Source of the DNA: Flavobacterium sp. MDT1-60
GTDB lineage: Bacteria; Bacteroidota; Bacteroidia; Flavobacteriales; Flavobacteriaceae
Length of the DNA: 64,000 bases
NCBI RefSeq assembly: GCF_014844035.1
Contig: NZ_CP062159.1
Span: 3,162,001 to 3,226,000, forward strand
Direction: 5' to 3'
Numbering within the stretch: the stretch's first letter is position 1; every line of letters begins with the position of its first letter. Positions 36,166 through 45,809 of the stretch are shown here, one piece after another. The position numbers and the translations under genes were made by a program. A model generated the notes under the pieces. It saw only the letters and a list, made by a program, of their open reading frames with translations. It ran no database searches and was not told the origin of the DNA.

Positions 36166-37485
36166 ATGGATATTACGATAGAACAAGTAGTAGAACCAAG
36201 ATATAATTTTTTAAAAATAGCTATTTGGTTGTATTTTTTACTTTGGATTTTTGAAGGTGCTTTACGTAAATGGGTTTTACCCGGACTGGCTACACCCTTA
36301 CTGATTGTACGTGATCCTGTTGCTATTTTTATTATAGGCAGGGCTTTATATCAGAATGTGAAATTTATGAATCCGTATATTGTTTTTGGATCGATATTTA
36401 CCTTGTTTGGGTTAGTAATTACACTAACCTTTGGACATGAAAATCTTTTCGTAGGTATTTATGGAGCAAGGATTATGCTGCTTCATTTTCCACTTATTTT
36501 TATAATTGGACAAGCTTTTACAAAAGAAGATGTGCTAAAAATGGGACGATTTCTTTTAGTAATGAACATTTTGATGACAGCCATTGTTTATTTTCAATTT
36601 ATAAGTCCTCAGACCGCATTTATAAATATTGGTGTTGGAGGAGAAGGAAGCGCAGGATTTTCTGGTGCAATGGGTTACAGCAGGCCACCAGGAACATTTT
36701 CGTTTATTTCAGGTTTATCTATTTTCTATACAGCGGTCTCTGTCTTCGTTTTTTATTTTTGGCTGTCTAAGGATTATTGTTCCAAAATTTTACTTTACAC
36801 CAGCACCATTGCCTTAGTTATTGCTTTGCCTCTTACTATAAGCCGTGGTGCAGTAGTAGCTGTTGCTATTGTAGGTTTATTTGCTATAATCGCATCAGTA
36901 ACTACAGGTAAAATGTTAGTTAAATTAATCATTAGCGGTATTGTTTTTTATTTAGTAATAATCGTTTTGCAAAAATATTCTACAATATTCAGCTTAGGTA
37001 CTGAAGTATTTATGGATCGTGTTGATACCGTTAATAAAGTAACTGGCGGAGGTCTGACAGATTCAATTTTTTTAAGGGCTATAAATGAATTCACCGGACC
37101 TATCCTTGAATTATTTGATCAGCCACTGTTTGCAGGAAATTTAGGTATGGGTACAAATGCTGGTGCTCAAATGTTAACGGGTAAAATTGCCTTTCTGGTT
37201 GGAGAAACAGAATTTAGTCGTATAGGTGGTGAACAGGGGATTATTTTTGGAGGTGGACTTATTGCTTTGCGTATCGTTTTAGCAATTAATATTGCTGTTC
37301 AATCTTTAAAATTACCTAAAGAAGAAAAACTCCTCCCATTTATCCTTTGCGGAGCTGCCTGTATAGCAATATTTCAAGGACAATGGGCTCAACCCAGTAT
37401 TTTAGGTTATGCAGTTATTATGGCGGGTTTAGTTATGGCTAGTTTAAAAAAGGCAGAAACTTCGCCGCAAAAAAATAGTTTATGA
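36166..37485 (+). CDS. O-antigen polymerase/ligase-like membrane protein (Wzy-like)
   Basis: 439 residues with about 10-12 transmembrane segments and one large periplasmic loop (about residues 285-360) preceded by LTISRGA, the pattern of Wzy/WaaL-type proteins. It is the only such protein in the cluster, so it is assigned as the repeat-unit polymerase working with the Wzx, Wzc and Wza homologues. It overlaps the following glycosyltransferase by 4 bp. Confidence 0.78.
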   Translation: MDITIEQVVEPRYNFLKIAIWLYFLLWIFEGALRKWVLPGLATPLLIVRDPVAIFIIGRALYQNVKFMNPYIVFGSIFTLFGLVITLTFGHENLFVGIYGARIMLLHFPLIFIIGQAFTKEDVLKMGRFLLVMNILMTAIVYFQFISPQTAFINIGVGGEGSAGFSGAMGYSRPPGTFSFISGLSIFYTAVSVFVFYFWLSKDYCSKILLYTSTIALVIALPLTISRGAVVAVAIVGLFAIIASVTTGKMLVKLIISGIVFYLVIIVLQKYSTIFSLGTEVFMDRVDTVNKVTGGGLTDSIFLRAINEFTGPILELFDQPLFAGNLGMGTNAGAQMLTGKIAFLVGETEFSRIGGEQGIIFGGGLIALRIVLAINIAVQSLKLPKEEKLLPFILCGAACIAIFQGQWAQPSILGYAVIMAGLVMASLKKAETSPQKNSL

Positions 37486-38621
37486 TTAGAAAAATAGTTT
37501 TAATTGGTAATTATTCGCCTGACAAGCAATTTAGTATGCAAATTTTTGAAGTTTTAATGGCAGAGGGATACACAAAATCTAAGCTTCAGGTTAAAGTGAT
37601 TCGTCCACGCGAAATATTCAGAAAATTAAGTTTAAATAAGCAAGGCTTAATGAAATGGTTAGGATATATCGACAAGTTCTTTTTATTCCCTATTCAGCTT
37701 TTAGGTACGAGAAGTATAAATTTTATCTTGTTTAGATCGGTTAGCTATCATATTTGCGATCATTCAAATGCTTTTTATCTTTATTTTTTACCTAAAAAGA
37801 AAACAATTATTACATGCCATGATGTTTTAGCAATAAGAGCGGGCCTTGGATTTGGTGATACTTATTGTCATGCTACAAAATCAGGTAAAGTATTGCAAAA
37901 GATAATTTTAAATGCCTTATCCGGAGCTAAAAAACTGGCAGCAGTATCTGAATTTACACTAAATCAATTAATAGAGATTGATACAAAGAGCAATAGCAAC
38001 AAAAATTGGATAATTATTCATAATGCTTTATCCGAAAAATTTGCGCCTTTGCCAGAAGATCAGATCCAGGAAGTATTGAACAAGTTTCAGCAATTAAAAG
38101 ATAAGGCCATTATTTTGCATGTAGGTTCTGATTTAGAGCGCAAAAACAGAAAATTATTAATCTATATGATTTATGAACTGCAAAAAAAATGGGATGGGTT
38201 ATTGGTTTTGGCAGGAGAAAGACTAAATGCGGAACTGCTTGAGTTAATTCAAAAATTAAATGTTTCGGATAGAATTTTGCAAATACAGAATCCTGGTGAT
38301 AAAGAAATTATAGCACTTTATTCCAGGTGTCAGGCCATGATTTTTCCATCTTATTCTGAAGGTTTTGGATGGCCAATAATTGAAGCTCAGGCTTGTGGAA
38401 CGCCTGTTATTACGAGTAATAAAGCCCCTATGATGGATGAAGTAGGCGGAAATGCCGCATTATATGCTGATCCGAACGATGCAAGTTCTTTTGCAAATCA
38501 GTTTTTAAAATTTAAGGATACAAAATTTAGAAATGAGACTATAAAACTTGGATATGAAAATGCAAAACGATTTGATTTCAGCAATACAATTCGTCAATAT
38601 GTTGAATTAATAGAAAACTAA
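37482..38621 (+). CDS. glycosyltransferase family 4-like protein
   Basis: 379 residues, GT-B fold. ILHVGSDLERKNRKLL binds nucleotide sugar and FPSYSEGFGWPIIEAQACG carries EX7E. The N-terminal ITCHDVLAI segment resembles mannosyl/fucosyl-type GT4 enzymes. A membrane-associated cytoplasmic transferase of the repeat-unit assembly. Overlaps wzy-like by 4 bp; 2 bp to the next gene. Confidence 0.85.
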   Translation: MIRKIVLIGNYSPDKQFSMQIFEVLMAEGYTKSKLQVKVIRPREIFRKLSLNKQGLMKWLGYIDKFFLFPIQLLGTRSINFILFRSVSYHICDHSNAFYLYFLPKKKTIITCHDVLAIRAGLGFGDTYCHATKSGKVLQKIILNALSGAKKLAAVSEFTLNQLIEIDTKSNSNKNWIIIHNALSEKFAPLPEDQIQEVLNKFQQLKDKAIILHVGSDLERKNRKLLIYMIYELQKKWDGLLVLAGERLNAELLELIQKLNVSDRILQIQNPGDKEIIALYSRCQAMIFPSYSEGFGWPIIEAQACGTPVITSNKAPMMDEVGGNAALYADPNDASSFANQFLKFKDTKFRNETIKLGYENAKRFDFSNTIRQYVELIEN

Positions 38622-38623
38622 TC

Positions 38624-39289
38624 ATGTTGCTACTAAAAATAATAACCGTTTTATTGCCTTGGCCTTTAAAACGATTTGTATTGGTTCAGTTTTTTAAATA
38701 TGAAATTCATCCATCGGCCAGAATTGGATTTTCATGGATTTATCCTAAAAAACTGATTATGGATTCGAATTCTAATATTGGAAATTTTAATGTGGCAGTA
38801 CATCTACATTTAATAATAATAGGAAAACACTCCAGCATTGCCAGAGGTAATTGGATCACGGGATTTCCTACTAACACTGATTCTAAACATTTTTCACATC
38901 AGCCAGACCGTAAATCAAATTTAATAATTGGAGACCATTCAGCTATTACAAAAAAACATCATATCGATTGTACTAACATAATTCAGATAGGCAATTTTGT
39001 TACAATTGCGGGTTATTCAAGTCAATTGCTTACCCATTCCATTAATATCGAATTAAATATTCAGGACAGTCATCCCATAACTATAGGAGATTATTGTTTT
39101 GTTGGAACTGCCTCAACTATTTTGGGCGGCGCGGCTTTACCAGCCAGTTCTGTACTTGGAGCAAACGCATTATTAAATAAAGCTTTTACAGTTCCTTACA
39201 GATTATATGGTGGAAATCCAGCTAAAGAAATCAAAGAGCTGTCAAAAGATTATAAATATTTTAATAGAGAAGAAGGTTTTGTCTTTTAA
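38624..39289 (+). CDS. hexapeptide-repeat (left-handed beta-helix) acyltransferase
   Basis: 221 residues. Degenerate hexapeptide repeats run from about residue 30 (HPSARIG) to 200, with the terminal RLYGGNPAKEIKEL segment typical of sugar O-acetyltransferases. It probably acetylates a sugar of the repeat unit using acetyl-CoA. A hydrophobic N-terminus (MLLLKIITVLLPWPLKRFVL) may hold it at the membrane. Donor and site of acetylation are inferred from family only. Confidence 0.78.
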   Translation: MLLLKIITVLLPWPLKRFVLVQFFKYEIHPSARIGFSWIYPKKLIMDSNSNIGNFNVAVHLHLIIIGKHSSIARGNWITGFPTNTDSKHFSHQPDRKSNLIIGDHSAITKKHHIDCTNIIQIGNFVTIAGYSSQLLTHSINIELNIQDSHPITIGDYCFVGTASTILGGAALPASSVLGANALLNKAFTVPYRLYGGNPAKEIKELSKDYKYFNREEGFVF

Positions 39290-39330
39290 ATACTCAAACT
39301 ACTAACATTACTAACATAAATGATCTAAGC

Positions 39331-40404
39331 ATGAAAATAATTCATTATATAGCTAGTATTGATAAAAGTGGCGGTGGAACTACAGAATATATACGGTTGC
39401 TGAGCACAGCATTAAAAAATGATGCCTCATTTAGCATTGCTACAGGTATTTCTAAGGACCCTATAGACATCGAAGATGTTCCAATAAAGTTTTTCAACAA
39501 CAGTTTATTGCGATGGTTTTCCTTGATGAATGAGTTTCACTCTTTTCTTAAAAGTGAAAAACCGGATATTGTACATATTAATGGAATTTGGACTCCTCAA
39601 AATTGGGGTTTTCAAAACGTGGCTCAAAAACAGGGAATTAAAGTCGTTGTCTCACCTCATGGCATGCTGGAACCCTGGATCCTGGCTCATAATTCATTCA
39701 AAAAAAAAATAGCATTGTTTTTATATCAAAAGAGAGCCCTAAAACAATCAATATGTCTTCATGCAACTGCTCAAATGGAGGCAGCAAATATTAAAGCTTT
39801 AGGTTATAAAAATCCAATACATATTATTCCAAACGGAATTTATTTAAATGACATAAAAGTGGTTAAGGAATATTACGGAACAAAAAAAATGATATTTATG
39901 TCCCGAATTCATCCTAAAAAAGGTATTGAGATCCTCTTAGACGCCTGGAGAAATAGTTATACAGAGGATTGGACTCTTGAAATTGCAGGTACTGGTGAGG
40001 AAAATTATATGGCAAGCTTAATTCAGAGTGTTGAGGATTTAGAAAACGTACGTTTTGTAGGAGCAAAATATGGCGAAGAAAAGTGGGACTTTTTGCGGTC
40101 TGCTGATGTTATGGTGCTGCCGACGCATAGCGAGAATTTTGGAATTGTAGTTGCCGAAGCTCTGGCAGTAGCAGTTCCGGTAATAACAACTCAAGGAACA
40201 CCCTGGGAAGATTTAGAAACGCATAAATGTGGCTGGTGGATTGATTTATCAGTTACGAATTTAGAAAATGCATTATATAAAGCTTTCAACGCACCAACCA
40301 TGTTATTAGAAGTTATGGGCAGACAAGGCCGGGAACTGGTGAAAGACAAATACGACATAAAGTTAATGGGAAAGAAAATGTTGGAATTATATAAGACTAT
40401 TTAA
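39331..40404 (+). CDS. glycosyltransferase family 4 protein
   Basis: 357 residues. The N-terminus IHYIASIDKSGGGTTEYI is the acceptor-side glycine loop. VSPHGMLEPWIL, MSRIHPKKGIEILLDAW and LPTHSENFGIVVAEALA (EX7E) are all GT4 hallmarks, and the PHGMLEPW segment is common in capsule/colanic-type transferases. The next gene begins right after its stop codon. Confidence 0.87.
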   Translation: MKIIHYIASIDKSGGGTTEYIRLLSTALKNDASFSIATGISKDPIDIEDVPIKFFNNSLLRWFSLMNEFHSFLKSEKPDIVHINGIWTPQNWGFQNVAQKQGIKVVVSPHGMLEPWILAHNSFKKKIALFLYQKRALKQSICLHATAQMEAANIKALGYKNPIHIIPNGIYLNDIKVVKEYYGTKKMIFMSRIHPKKGIEILLDAWRNSYTEDWTLEIAGTGEENYMASLIQSVEDLENVRFVGAKYGEEKWDFLRSADVMVLPTHSENFGIVVAEALAVAVPVITTQGTPWEDLETHKCGWWIDLSVTNLENALYKAFNAPTMLLEVMGRQGRELVKDKYDIKLMGKKMLELYKTI

Positions 40405-40407
40405 GTG

Positions 40408-41520
40408 ATGAAAATAACAATAGTTCAGGGCGCTTTTTTTCCTATACCTCCACTAATGGGTGGAGCTGTTGAAAAAATGTGGTATAGTTTAGCAAAAGAA
40501 TTTGTTAATCGGGGACACGAAGTAAATTATATATCAAAATCATACGAAGGATTTTCAAATATTGAAAATGAAGGCGGGATTGATCATATCAGGGTCAAAG
40601 GTTATAAAGTACCATCTTCTGGTATTGTCTTAAAGATTTTAGATTTATTTTATACTTTAAAAGCTGTTCGAAAAATAGCAGCTAATACAGATATTATTAT
40701 TTCGAATACCTTTTGGCTGCCTATTATTTTATCATTGGAACAAAAGAAAAAGTGTATGATAGATGTGGCAAGAATGCCAAAAGGCCAAATGAAATTTTAC
40801 ACAAAAAATGCACGCTTAAGAGCTAATTCCAGTCCTGTAGCAAAAGCAATAAAAGATGAAATTAAGATCAAATACTTTGACAAGGTCGTTATGATACCTA
40901 ATACGCTGCCTTTTCGAAATACAAACACTATCGATTTTTCAAAAAAGCAAAAAATAATTTTATATACAGGTCGGATTCACCCTGAAAAAGGTTTAGATAT
41001 TTTAATAAAATCTTTTGTCTCTCTTGATGCAAAAGATTGGCAGTTACTTATTGTAGGTCCTTATTCTACAGAAACAGGAGGAGGGGGAGAATCTTATCTG
41101 AATGAACTAAAACAGTTGGCCCAAAATAGCAATGTGAGATTTTTGGAACCTATTTTCGATATCGATAAATTAAATGTAATATATTCAAAAGCCTCTGTAT
41201 TTGTTTATCCCTCTATAGCAGAACAAGGTGAGACTTTTGGCGTTTCGCCATTAGAGGCAATGAGTTGGGGATGTGCTACAATAGTTTCAAATTTAGACTG
41301 TTTCAAAGATTTTTTAATCCATAATAAAAATGGTTTGTGTTTCGACCATCGTGTAGAAAGAAGAGTCGAAATTTTGAATCAATACCTTAAAGATTTAATA
41401 AACAATCCAAAACTAATCAATGACTTAGCAACAGCAGGCTTGATGGTAAATGAGACACATTCTAATGAAAAATTAGCAACAGAATTCTTAAATGAATTTG
41501 AGTCTATGAAAATCAAATAA
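40408..41520 (+). CDS. glycosyltransferase family 4 protein
   Basis: 370 residues. The N-terminus GAFFPIPPLMGGAVEKMWY is the GT4 entry loop. YTGRIHPEKGLDILIKSF and SIAEQGETFGVSPLEAMS (EX7E-type) form the donor site. GTG at 40405 directly precedes ATG at 40408; the ATG is used. Three bases separate it from the upstream stop, so translation is coupled. Sugar specificity unknown. Confidence 0.86.
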   Translation: MKITIVQGAFFPIPPLMGGAVEKMWYSLAKEFVNRGHEVNYISKSYEGFSNIENEGGIDHIRVKGYKVPSSGIVLKILDLFYTLKAVRKIAANTDIIISNTFWLPIILSLEQKKKCMIDVARMPKGQMKFYTKNARLRANSSPVAKAIKDEIKIKYFDKVVMIPNTLPFRNTNTIDFSKKQKIILYTGRIHPEKGLDILIKSFVSLDAKDWQLLIVGPYSTETGGGGESYLNELKQLAQNSNVRFLEPIFDIDKLNVIYSKASVFVYPSIAEQGETFGVSPLEAMSWGCATIVSNLDCFKDFLIHNKNGLCFDHRVERRVEILNQYLKDLINNPKLINDLATAGLMVNETHSNEKLATEFLNEFESMKIK

Positions 41521-41528
41521 AATTAAGA

Positions 41529-42080
41529 ATGAAACAGCAGCACTCTCAAAATTCACCATACGATTCGCCATGGTCTGTATCGCAGCGTATTAAAATGATA
41601 GTATGGGAATATGTTTGGTTATTGTTTTGTATTTGGACTCCAAAACCCGCTAATGCATGGAGGTTATTTTGGCTCAAATTATTCGGTTGTAAAATTTATG
41701 GAAAACCATTTGTACATCAACGGGCAAGAATTCAAATTCCGTGGAATCTGATCTTGCACGATCACGCGTGTCTCGGCGATCGGGCTAATGCATATACGTT
41801 GGGAGTTATAGAAATATTTGAGCACGCCACAGTAGGGCAGGAAGTATATCTGTGTACAGGTACTCATGCATTTAATGAATCTGCTATGAATTTGATTACT
41901 AATAAAATAATAATACATAAAAATGTTTTTATTGGGGTAAGAGCCATCATAATGCCTGGTATAATAGTAGGAGAAAATGCTATTATAGGCGCAGGAAGTT
42001 TAGTGACTAAAAATGTCGAGAAAAATACTATAGTAGGAGGAAATCCTGCCAAACTTATAAAACCTAGAAGCTTTGAATAA
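41529..42080 (+). CDS. putative colanic acid biosynthesis-type O-acetyltransferase (WcaF-like)
   Basis: 183 residues. The conserved N-terminus SPWSVSQRIKMIVWEYVW with TPKPANAWRLFWLKLFG is the WcaF-type leader. Hexapeptide repeats follow (HDHACLGDRANAYTLG, VFIGVRAIIMPGI, IIGAGSLVTKNV), ending in IVGGNPAKLIKPR. It is predicted to O-acetylate a fucose or neighbouring residue of the repeat unit. The next gene starts inside its last codons (TTG at 42073). Confidence 0.85.
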   Translation: MKQQHSQNSPYDSPWSVSQRIKMIVWEYVWLLFCIWTPKPANAWRLFWLKLFGCKIYGKPFVHQRARIQIPWNLILHDHACLGDRANAYTLGVIEIFEHATVGQEVYLCTGTHAFNESAMNLITNKIIIHKNVFIGVRAIIMPGIIVGENAIIGAGSLVTKNVEKNTIVGGNPAKLIKPRSFE

Positions 42081-42903
42081 AATTCCAATTTCTGTAATCG
42101 TTTCTGTAAAAAACGAAGCTTTGAATTTACCCTCTTGCTTGGATAAATTAAAGCGTTTTGATCAAATAATTGTAGTGGATTCCTGCAGTACTGATGATAC
42201 TCCGATTATTGCAAAGGCAATGGGAGCTGAAGTATTGCAATTTCAATGGAATGGTAAATTTCCAAAAAAACGCAATTGGGCACTACAAAATGCAGACCTT
42301 CGCCACGAATGGATTTTATTTTTGGACGCTGATGAATTTGTTTCTGATGAATTTATAACTGAAGTCGGCATCAAAATCCACGATCCCTACTATAATGGTT
42401 TCACAATACGTTTTGAAAACTATTTTATGGGAAGGAAACTTAAATATGGGTATGGATTTCAAAAGTCGGCTCTTTTTAAGAAATCAAAAGGCGCCTATGA
42501 AAAAATCGATGAAGATTTGTGGAGCCATTTGGATATGGAAGTACATGAACATCCTATTATCGAGGGTAAGGTTGGAGTTATTAAATCGAAAGTTGTTCAT
42601 AAAGATTTTAAAAATTTAGAACATTATATTTCTAAACACAATGCTTATTCTACTTGGGAAGCTCAAAGATATCTTCAGTTAAAGCAAACGAAAAATGCCC
42701 TTTTATCTTTCAATCAAAAAATTAAATATAGCCTTATTAATACTGGATTACTTCCCGCGGTCTATTTTTTAGGTGCCTATTTTTTAAAATTGGGTTTTTT
42801 AGATGGTAAGGAAGGATTTTATCTGGCACGTTTTAAGTCACATTACTTTTTTCAGGTTCAAACTAAAATTAATTCATTCAAAAATAACATCGAATTAAAA
42901 TGA
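42073..42903 (+). CDS. glycosyltransferase family 2 protein
   Basis: 276 residues from a TTG start that overlaps the acetyltransferase stop by 8 bp; the family N-terminus ([18 protein letters not shown]) begins at once, so this start is firm. [10 protein letters not shown] and [11 protein letters not shown] give the GT-A metal/nucleotide motifs. It resembles the LPS-core-type GT2 group (WaaE/KdtX-like). A hydrophobic segment near the C-terminus may associate with the membrane. Overlaps UXS by 4 bp. Confidence 0.85.
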   Translation: MNKIPISVIVSVKNEALNLPSCLDKLKRFDQIIVVDSCSTDDTPIIAKAMGAEVLQFQWNGKFPKKRNWALQNADLRHEWILFLDADEFVSDEFITEVGIKIHDPYYNGFTIRFENYFMGRKLKYGYGFQKSALFKKSKGAYEKIDEDLWSHLDMEVHEHPIIEGKVGVIKSKVVHKDFKNLEHYISKHNAYSTWEAQRYLQLKQTKNALLSFNQKIKYSLINTGLLPAVYFLGAYFLKLGFLDGKEGFYLARFKSHYFFQVQTKINSFKNNIELK

Positions 42904-43844
42904 AAAGAATATTGATAACTGGCGGAGCTGGATTTGTAGGTTCACATTTGTGTAAAAGATTATTGAATGAAGGAAATGAAGTGATTTGTCTGGACAATTA
43001 CTTTACGGGAACCAAATCTAATATAATTGAGCTGTTGGATAACCCTTACTTTGAAATGGTAAGACACGATATAACAGAGTCTTATTATGCTGAAGTTGAC
43101 GAGATTTACAATCTGGCTTGTCCTGCATCTCCTGTTCATTACCAATACAATCCGATAAAAACAATTAAAACGTCTGTAATGGGAGCCATTAATGTTTTAG
43201 GGCTGGCAAAACGTGTTAATGCTAAAGTATTGCAAGCTAGTACCAGCGAAGTATATGGCGATCCGTTGGTGCATCCTCAAACCGAAAGCTACTGGGGGCA
43301 TGTAAACCCAATAGGTATTCGTTCCTGTTATGACGAAGGAAAGCGATGTGCCGAAACTTTATTTATGGATTATCACAATCAAAACAGAGTTGCCATTAAA
43401 ATCATCAGGATATTTAATACTTATGGGCCTAATATGAATCCGGCAGATGGGAGAGTGGTTTCGAATTTTATCGTACAGGCTTTGCAGGGAAAAGATATTA
43501 CCATTTTTGGAGATGGTTTGCAAACCCGTTCATTTCAATATGTTGATGATTTAGTAGAAGGCATGATCCGTATGATGGGATCTGAACCCTCATTTTTGGG
43601 TCCGGTAAATTTAGGAAATCCTAATGAATTTACTATGCTCGAACTTGCACAGGCAATTATTGAATTAATAGGTTCCAAATCGAAAATCATTCATCTCGAT
43701 TTGCCGCAAGATGATCCCAAACAGAGGCAGCCAGACATTTCTTTAGCAAATAACAAGCTTGAAGGATGGGAGCCTAAAATACAATTGCGCGAAGGCCTGA
43801 TTACTACCATCAGCTATTTTGAGAAGCTATTGCTAAAACCATAA
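42900..43844 (+). CDS. UDP-glucuronate decarboxylase (UDP-xylose synthase)
   Basis: 314 residues, extended [18 protein letters not shown] binds [29 protein letters not shown] and [11 protein letters not shown] (Tyr-xxx-Lys) are diagnostic of UXS. It converts UDP-glucuronate from Ugd into UDP-xylose. The exopolysaccharide is therefore likely to contain xylose. There is no decarboxylase/formyltransferase fusion as in ArnA. A 117-bp gap follows before the next start. Confidence 0.94.
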   Translation: MKRILITGGAGFVGSHLCKRLLNEGNEVICLDNYFTGTKSNIIELLDNPYFEMVRHDITESYYAEVDEIYNLACPASPVHYQYNPIKTIKTSVMGAINVLGLAKRVNAKVLQASTSEVYGDPLVHPQTESYWGHVNPIGIRSCYDEGKRCAETLFMDYHNQNRVAIKIIRIFNTYGPNMNPADGRVVSNFIVQALQGKDITIFGDGLQTRSFQYVDDLVEGMIRMMGSEPSFLGPVNLGNPNEFTMLELAQAIIELIGSKSKIIHLDLPQDDPKQRQPDISLANNKLEGWEPKIQLREGLITTISYFEKLLLKP

Positions 43845-43961
43845 GCAACCTTTTTTACAAAGTAATACAATTTATTTCTACTTTTTTTCCTCAGTTTTTT
43901 ATTGGGTAATCAGTTTTTTATGCTAAAAATTCAGTTAGTATTAATCTTAAAATTTATTATT

Positions 43962-44711
43962 ATGAGAATAACTATTATAACCGTGTGTTTCAATAGAAAA
44001 GCTACTATCGAAAAAGCTATCAAAAGTGTATTGGAACAAAATTATCATGATATTGAATACATTATCATTGATGGCAATTCTACAGATGGTACAAAAGAAA
44101 TTATTGAATCTTATGGAGACAAAATATGCAAATTTATCTCAGAACCTGATAAAGGAATGTATGATGCAATAAACAAAGGGCTCAAATTGGCAACAGGAGA
44201 TGTTATTGGTTTGATGCATTCTGATGATGAATTTTACGATAAAAAGGCTGTTAGAAGAATTGTAGCCCGTTTTAATGCCGATCCAAGCATTGATGGCGTT
44301 TATGGTGATGGTGTTTATGTTTCGAATGATAAAGATGAACGCCTAATTCGCGATCGAATTGGAGGTGTTTTTAGTCTCAAAAAAATTAAGGAGGGTTGGT
44401 TGCCTTTGCATCCTACTGTTTACCTAAAGAAAACAATAATAGATAATAATGGTGCTTATAATCTTGATTTTAAAATAGCATCCGATACTGAATTCTTACT
44501 TCGCTACTTGTATAAATATAAAATTAAGATGAGTTATATCGATTCGTATATCGTTAGAATGAGAATGGGAGGTATGAGTACCAGTTTTAAATCTGCGTTT
44601 GAAGTTTTATATGAAGACTATAAGATTTATAAATTTCATGGTTTAGCAGCAATTCTAGCTGTCTTTCTTAAAAAAACCCTTGCTCTAAGACAATACATGC
44701 TTCATTTATAA
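43962..44711 (+). CDS. glycosyltransferase family 2 protein
   Basis: 249 residues. MRITIITVCFNRKATIEKAI opens a GT-A domain. IIDGNSTDGT and LMHSDDEFYDKKAV carry the DXD-like site, and GWLPLHPTVYLKK is typical of WcaA-like transferases. The frame extends upstream to 43902, but residues before Met at 43962 are not family-like. Last glycosyltransferase of the cluster; a 242-bp gap without a gene separates it from the export genes. Confidence 0.86.
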   Translation: MRITIITVCFNRKATIEKAIKSVLEQNYHDIEYIIIDGNSTDGTKEIIESYGDKICKFISEPDKGMYDAINKGLKLATGDVIGLMHSDDEFYDKKAVRRIVARFNADPSIDGVYGDGVYVSNDKDERLIRDRIGGVFSLKKIKEGWLPLHPTVYLKKTIIDNNGAYNLDFKIASDTEFLLRYLYKYKIKMSYIDSYIVRMRMGGMSTSFKSAFEVLYEDYKIYKFHGLAAILAVFLKKTLALRQYMLHL

Positions 44712-44953
44712 AAGATAAAATTAATCTATTCACTTTGTTTTTTGATAGTCTAAATCATCAGTGAGAAAGTGAGTCAAGAGAAGACTTTACCAAACAGTCA
44801 GATTAAAGAAAACGAGTAATTACAATCAAAAAATAAAAACTTTTTTAGTTTGAGTAAACATCCTAAATAAGGATATTTTCAGCACTATATAGTTTTTATT
44901 TTGATTGATTAAAATCTGAAATAACATAAATATTAATATATATTACAATTAAA

Positions 44954-45715
44954 ATGAAGAAAATTTCCCTTCCGATTATATTGCTTTTATTGATGCTTCA
45001 GTCTTGTACGACCAAAAAAAAAATGTTGTATTTACAAGATTTAGATAGGTATGCCAATTCGAGTTTAAATTATACATCGAGTAAAATACAACCGAATGAT
45101 ATCTTAAAAGTTGATGTTGGTGATCTTAATCCCCTGGTTGCTGCACCTTTTAATATAAATACGACTTCGACTTCACAAACATCAGTAGAAATGATGAAAT
45201 TATCTGGCTATTTGGTTACTCCTCAAGGGAATATAACTATGCCTATTTTGAATGAAATTAAAGTGGGTGGTTTAACACCAGCCGGTGCGGAGTTGAAAAT
45301 AAAAGAGCGTCTTGTAAATGAAGGCTATTTAGTAAATCCTACAGTGCAGGTTCGTGTACTCAATAATAAATTTACCATTTTGGGAGAAGTAAATGCCCCG
45401 GGTGTAATATTTTTTAGCGAAGAATCGATTAGCTTACTCGATGCAATAGGAATGGCAAAAGATCTAACCTATTCAGCCATTCGAAAAGACATTAATCTTA
45501 TTAGAGAACAAGACGGAAAGCGTTTGGTTTATCACATTGATTTGACTACTGCAGCATGGATGTCTAATCCAAATTTTCGAATCAGACAAAATGATGTTAT
45601 TGTTGTAACACCTAATAAACTAAAAGTAAATAGTGGAGGATTAATCAAAGACCCGATACAATTGCTGGCTATATCTGCCTCTATTTTAACAGTTATTCTT
45701 TTGCTGACAGATTAA
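44954..45715 (+). CDS. polysaccharide export lipoprotein (Wza-like)
   Basis: 253 residues. Lipoprotein signal with Cys18 in LMLQSC. The poly_export domain covers QPNDILKVDVGDLNPL to NITMPILNEIKVGGLTPAGAE. A SLBB-like segment follows (KFTILGEVNAPGVIFF), and a C-terminal hydrophobic helix (LLAISASILTVILLL) could span a membrane, as in the Wza outer-membrane barrel. It forms the periplasmic/outer-membrane channel for the polymer. The Wzc-like kinase follows after 94 bp. Confidence 0.9.
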   Translation: MKKISLPIILLLLMLQSCTTKKKMLYLQDLDRYANSSLNYTSSKIQPNDILKVDVGDLNPLVAAPFNINTTSTSQTSVEMMKLSGYLVTPQGNITMPILNEIKVGGLTPAGAELKIKERLVNEGYLVNPTVQVRVLNNKFTILGEVNAPGVIFFSEESISLLDAIGMAKDLTYSAIRKDINLIREQDGKRLVYHIDLTTAAWMSNPNFRIRQNDVIVVTPNKLKVNSGGLIKDPIQLLAISASILTVILLLTD

Positions 45716-45809
45716 TACTGATTTAAAAAGAGAATTTTTTACATCCTTCAGCATTCAATTTATGTTATGCTTATTAATAGTACGACCATTTTTAATTAAT
45801 TAAATAATT

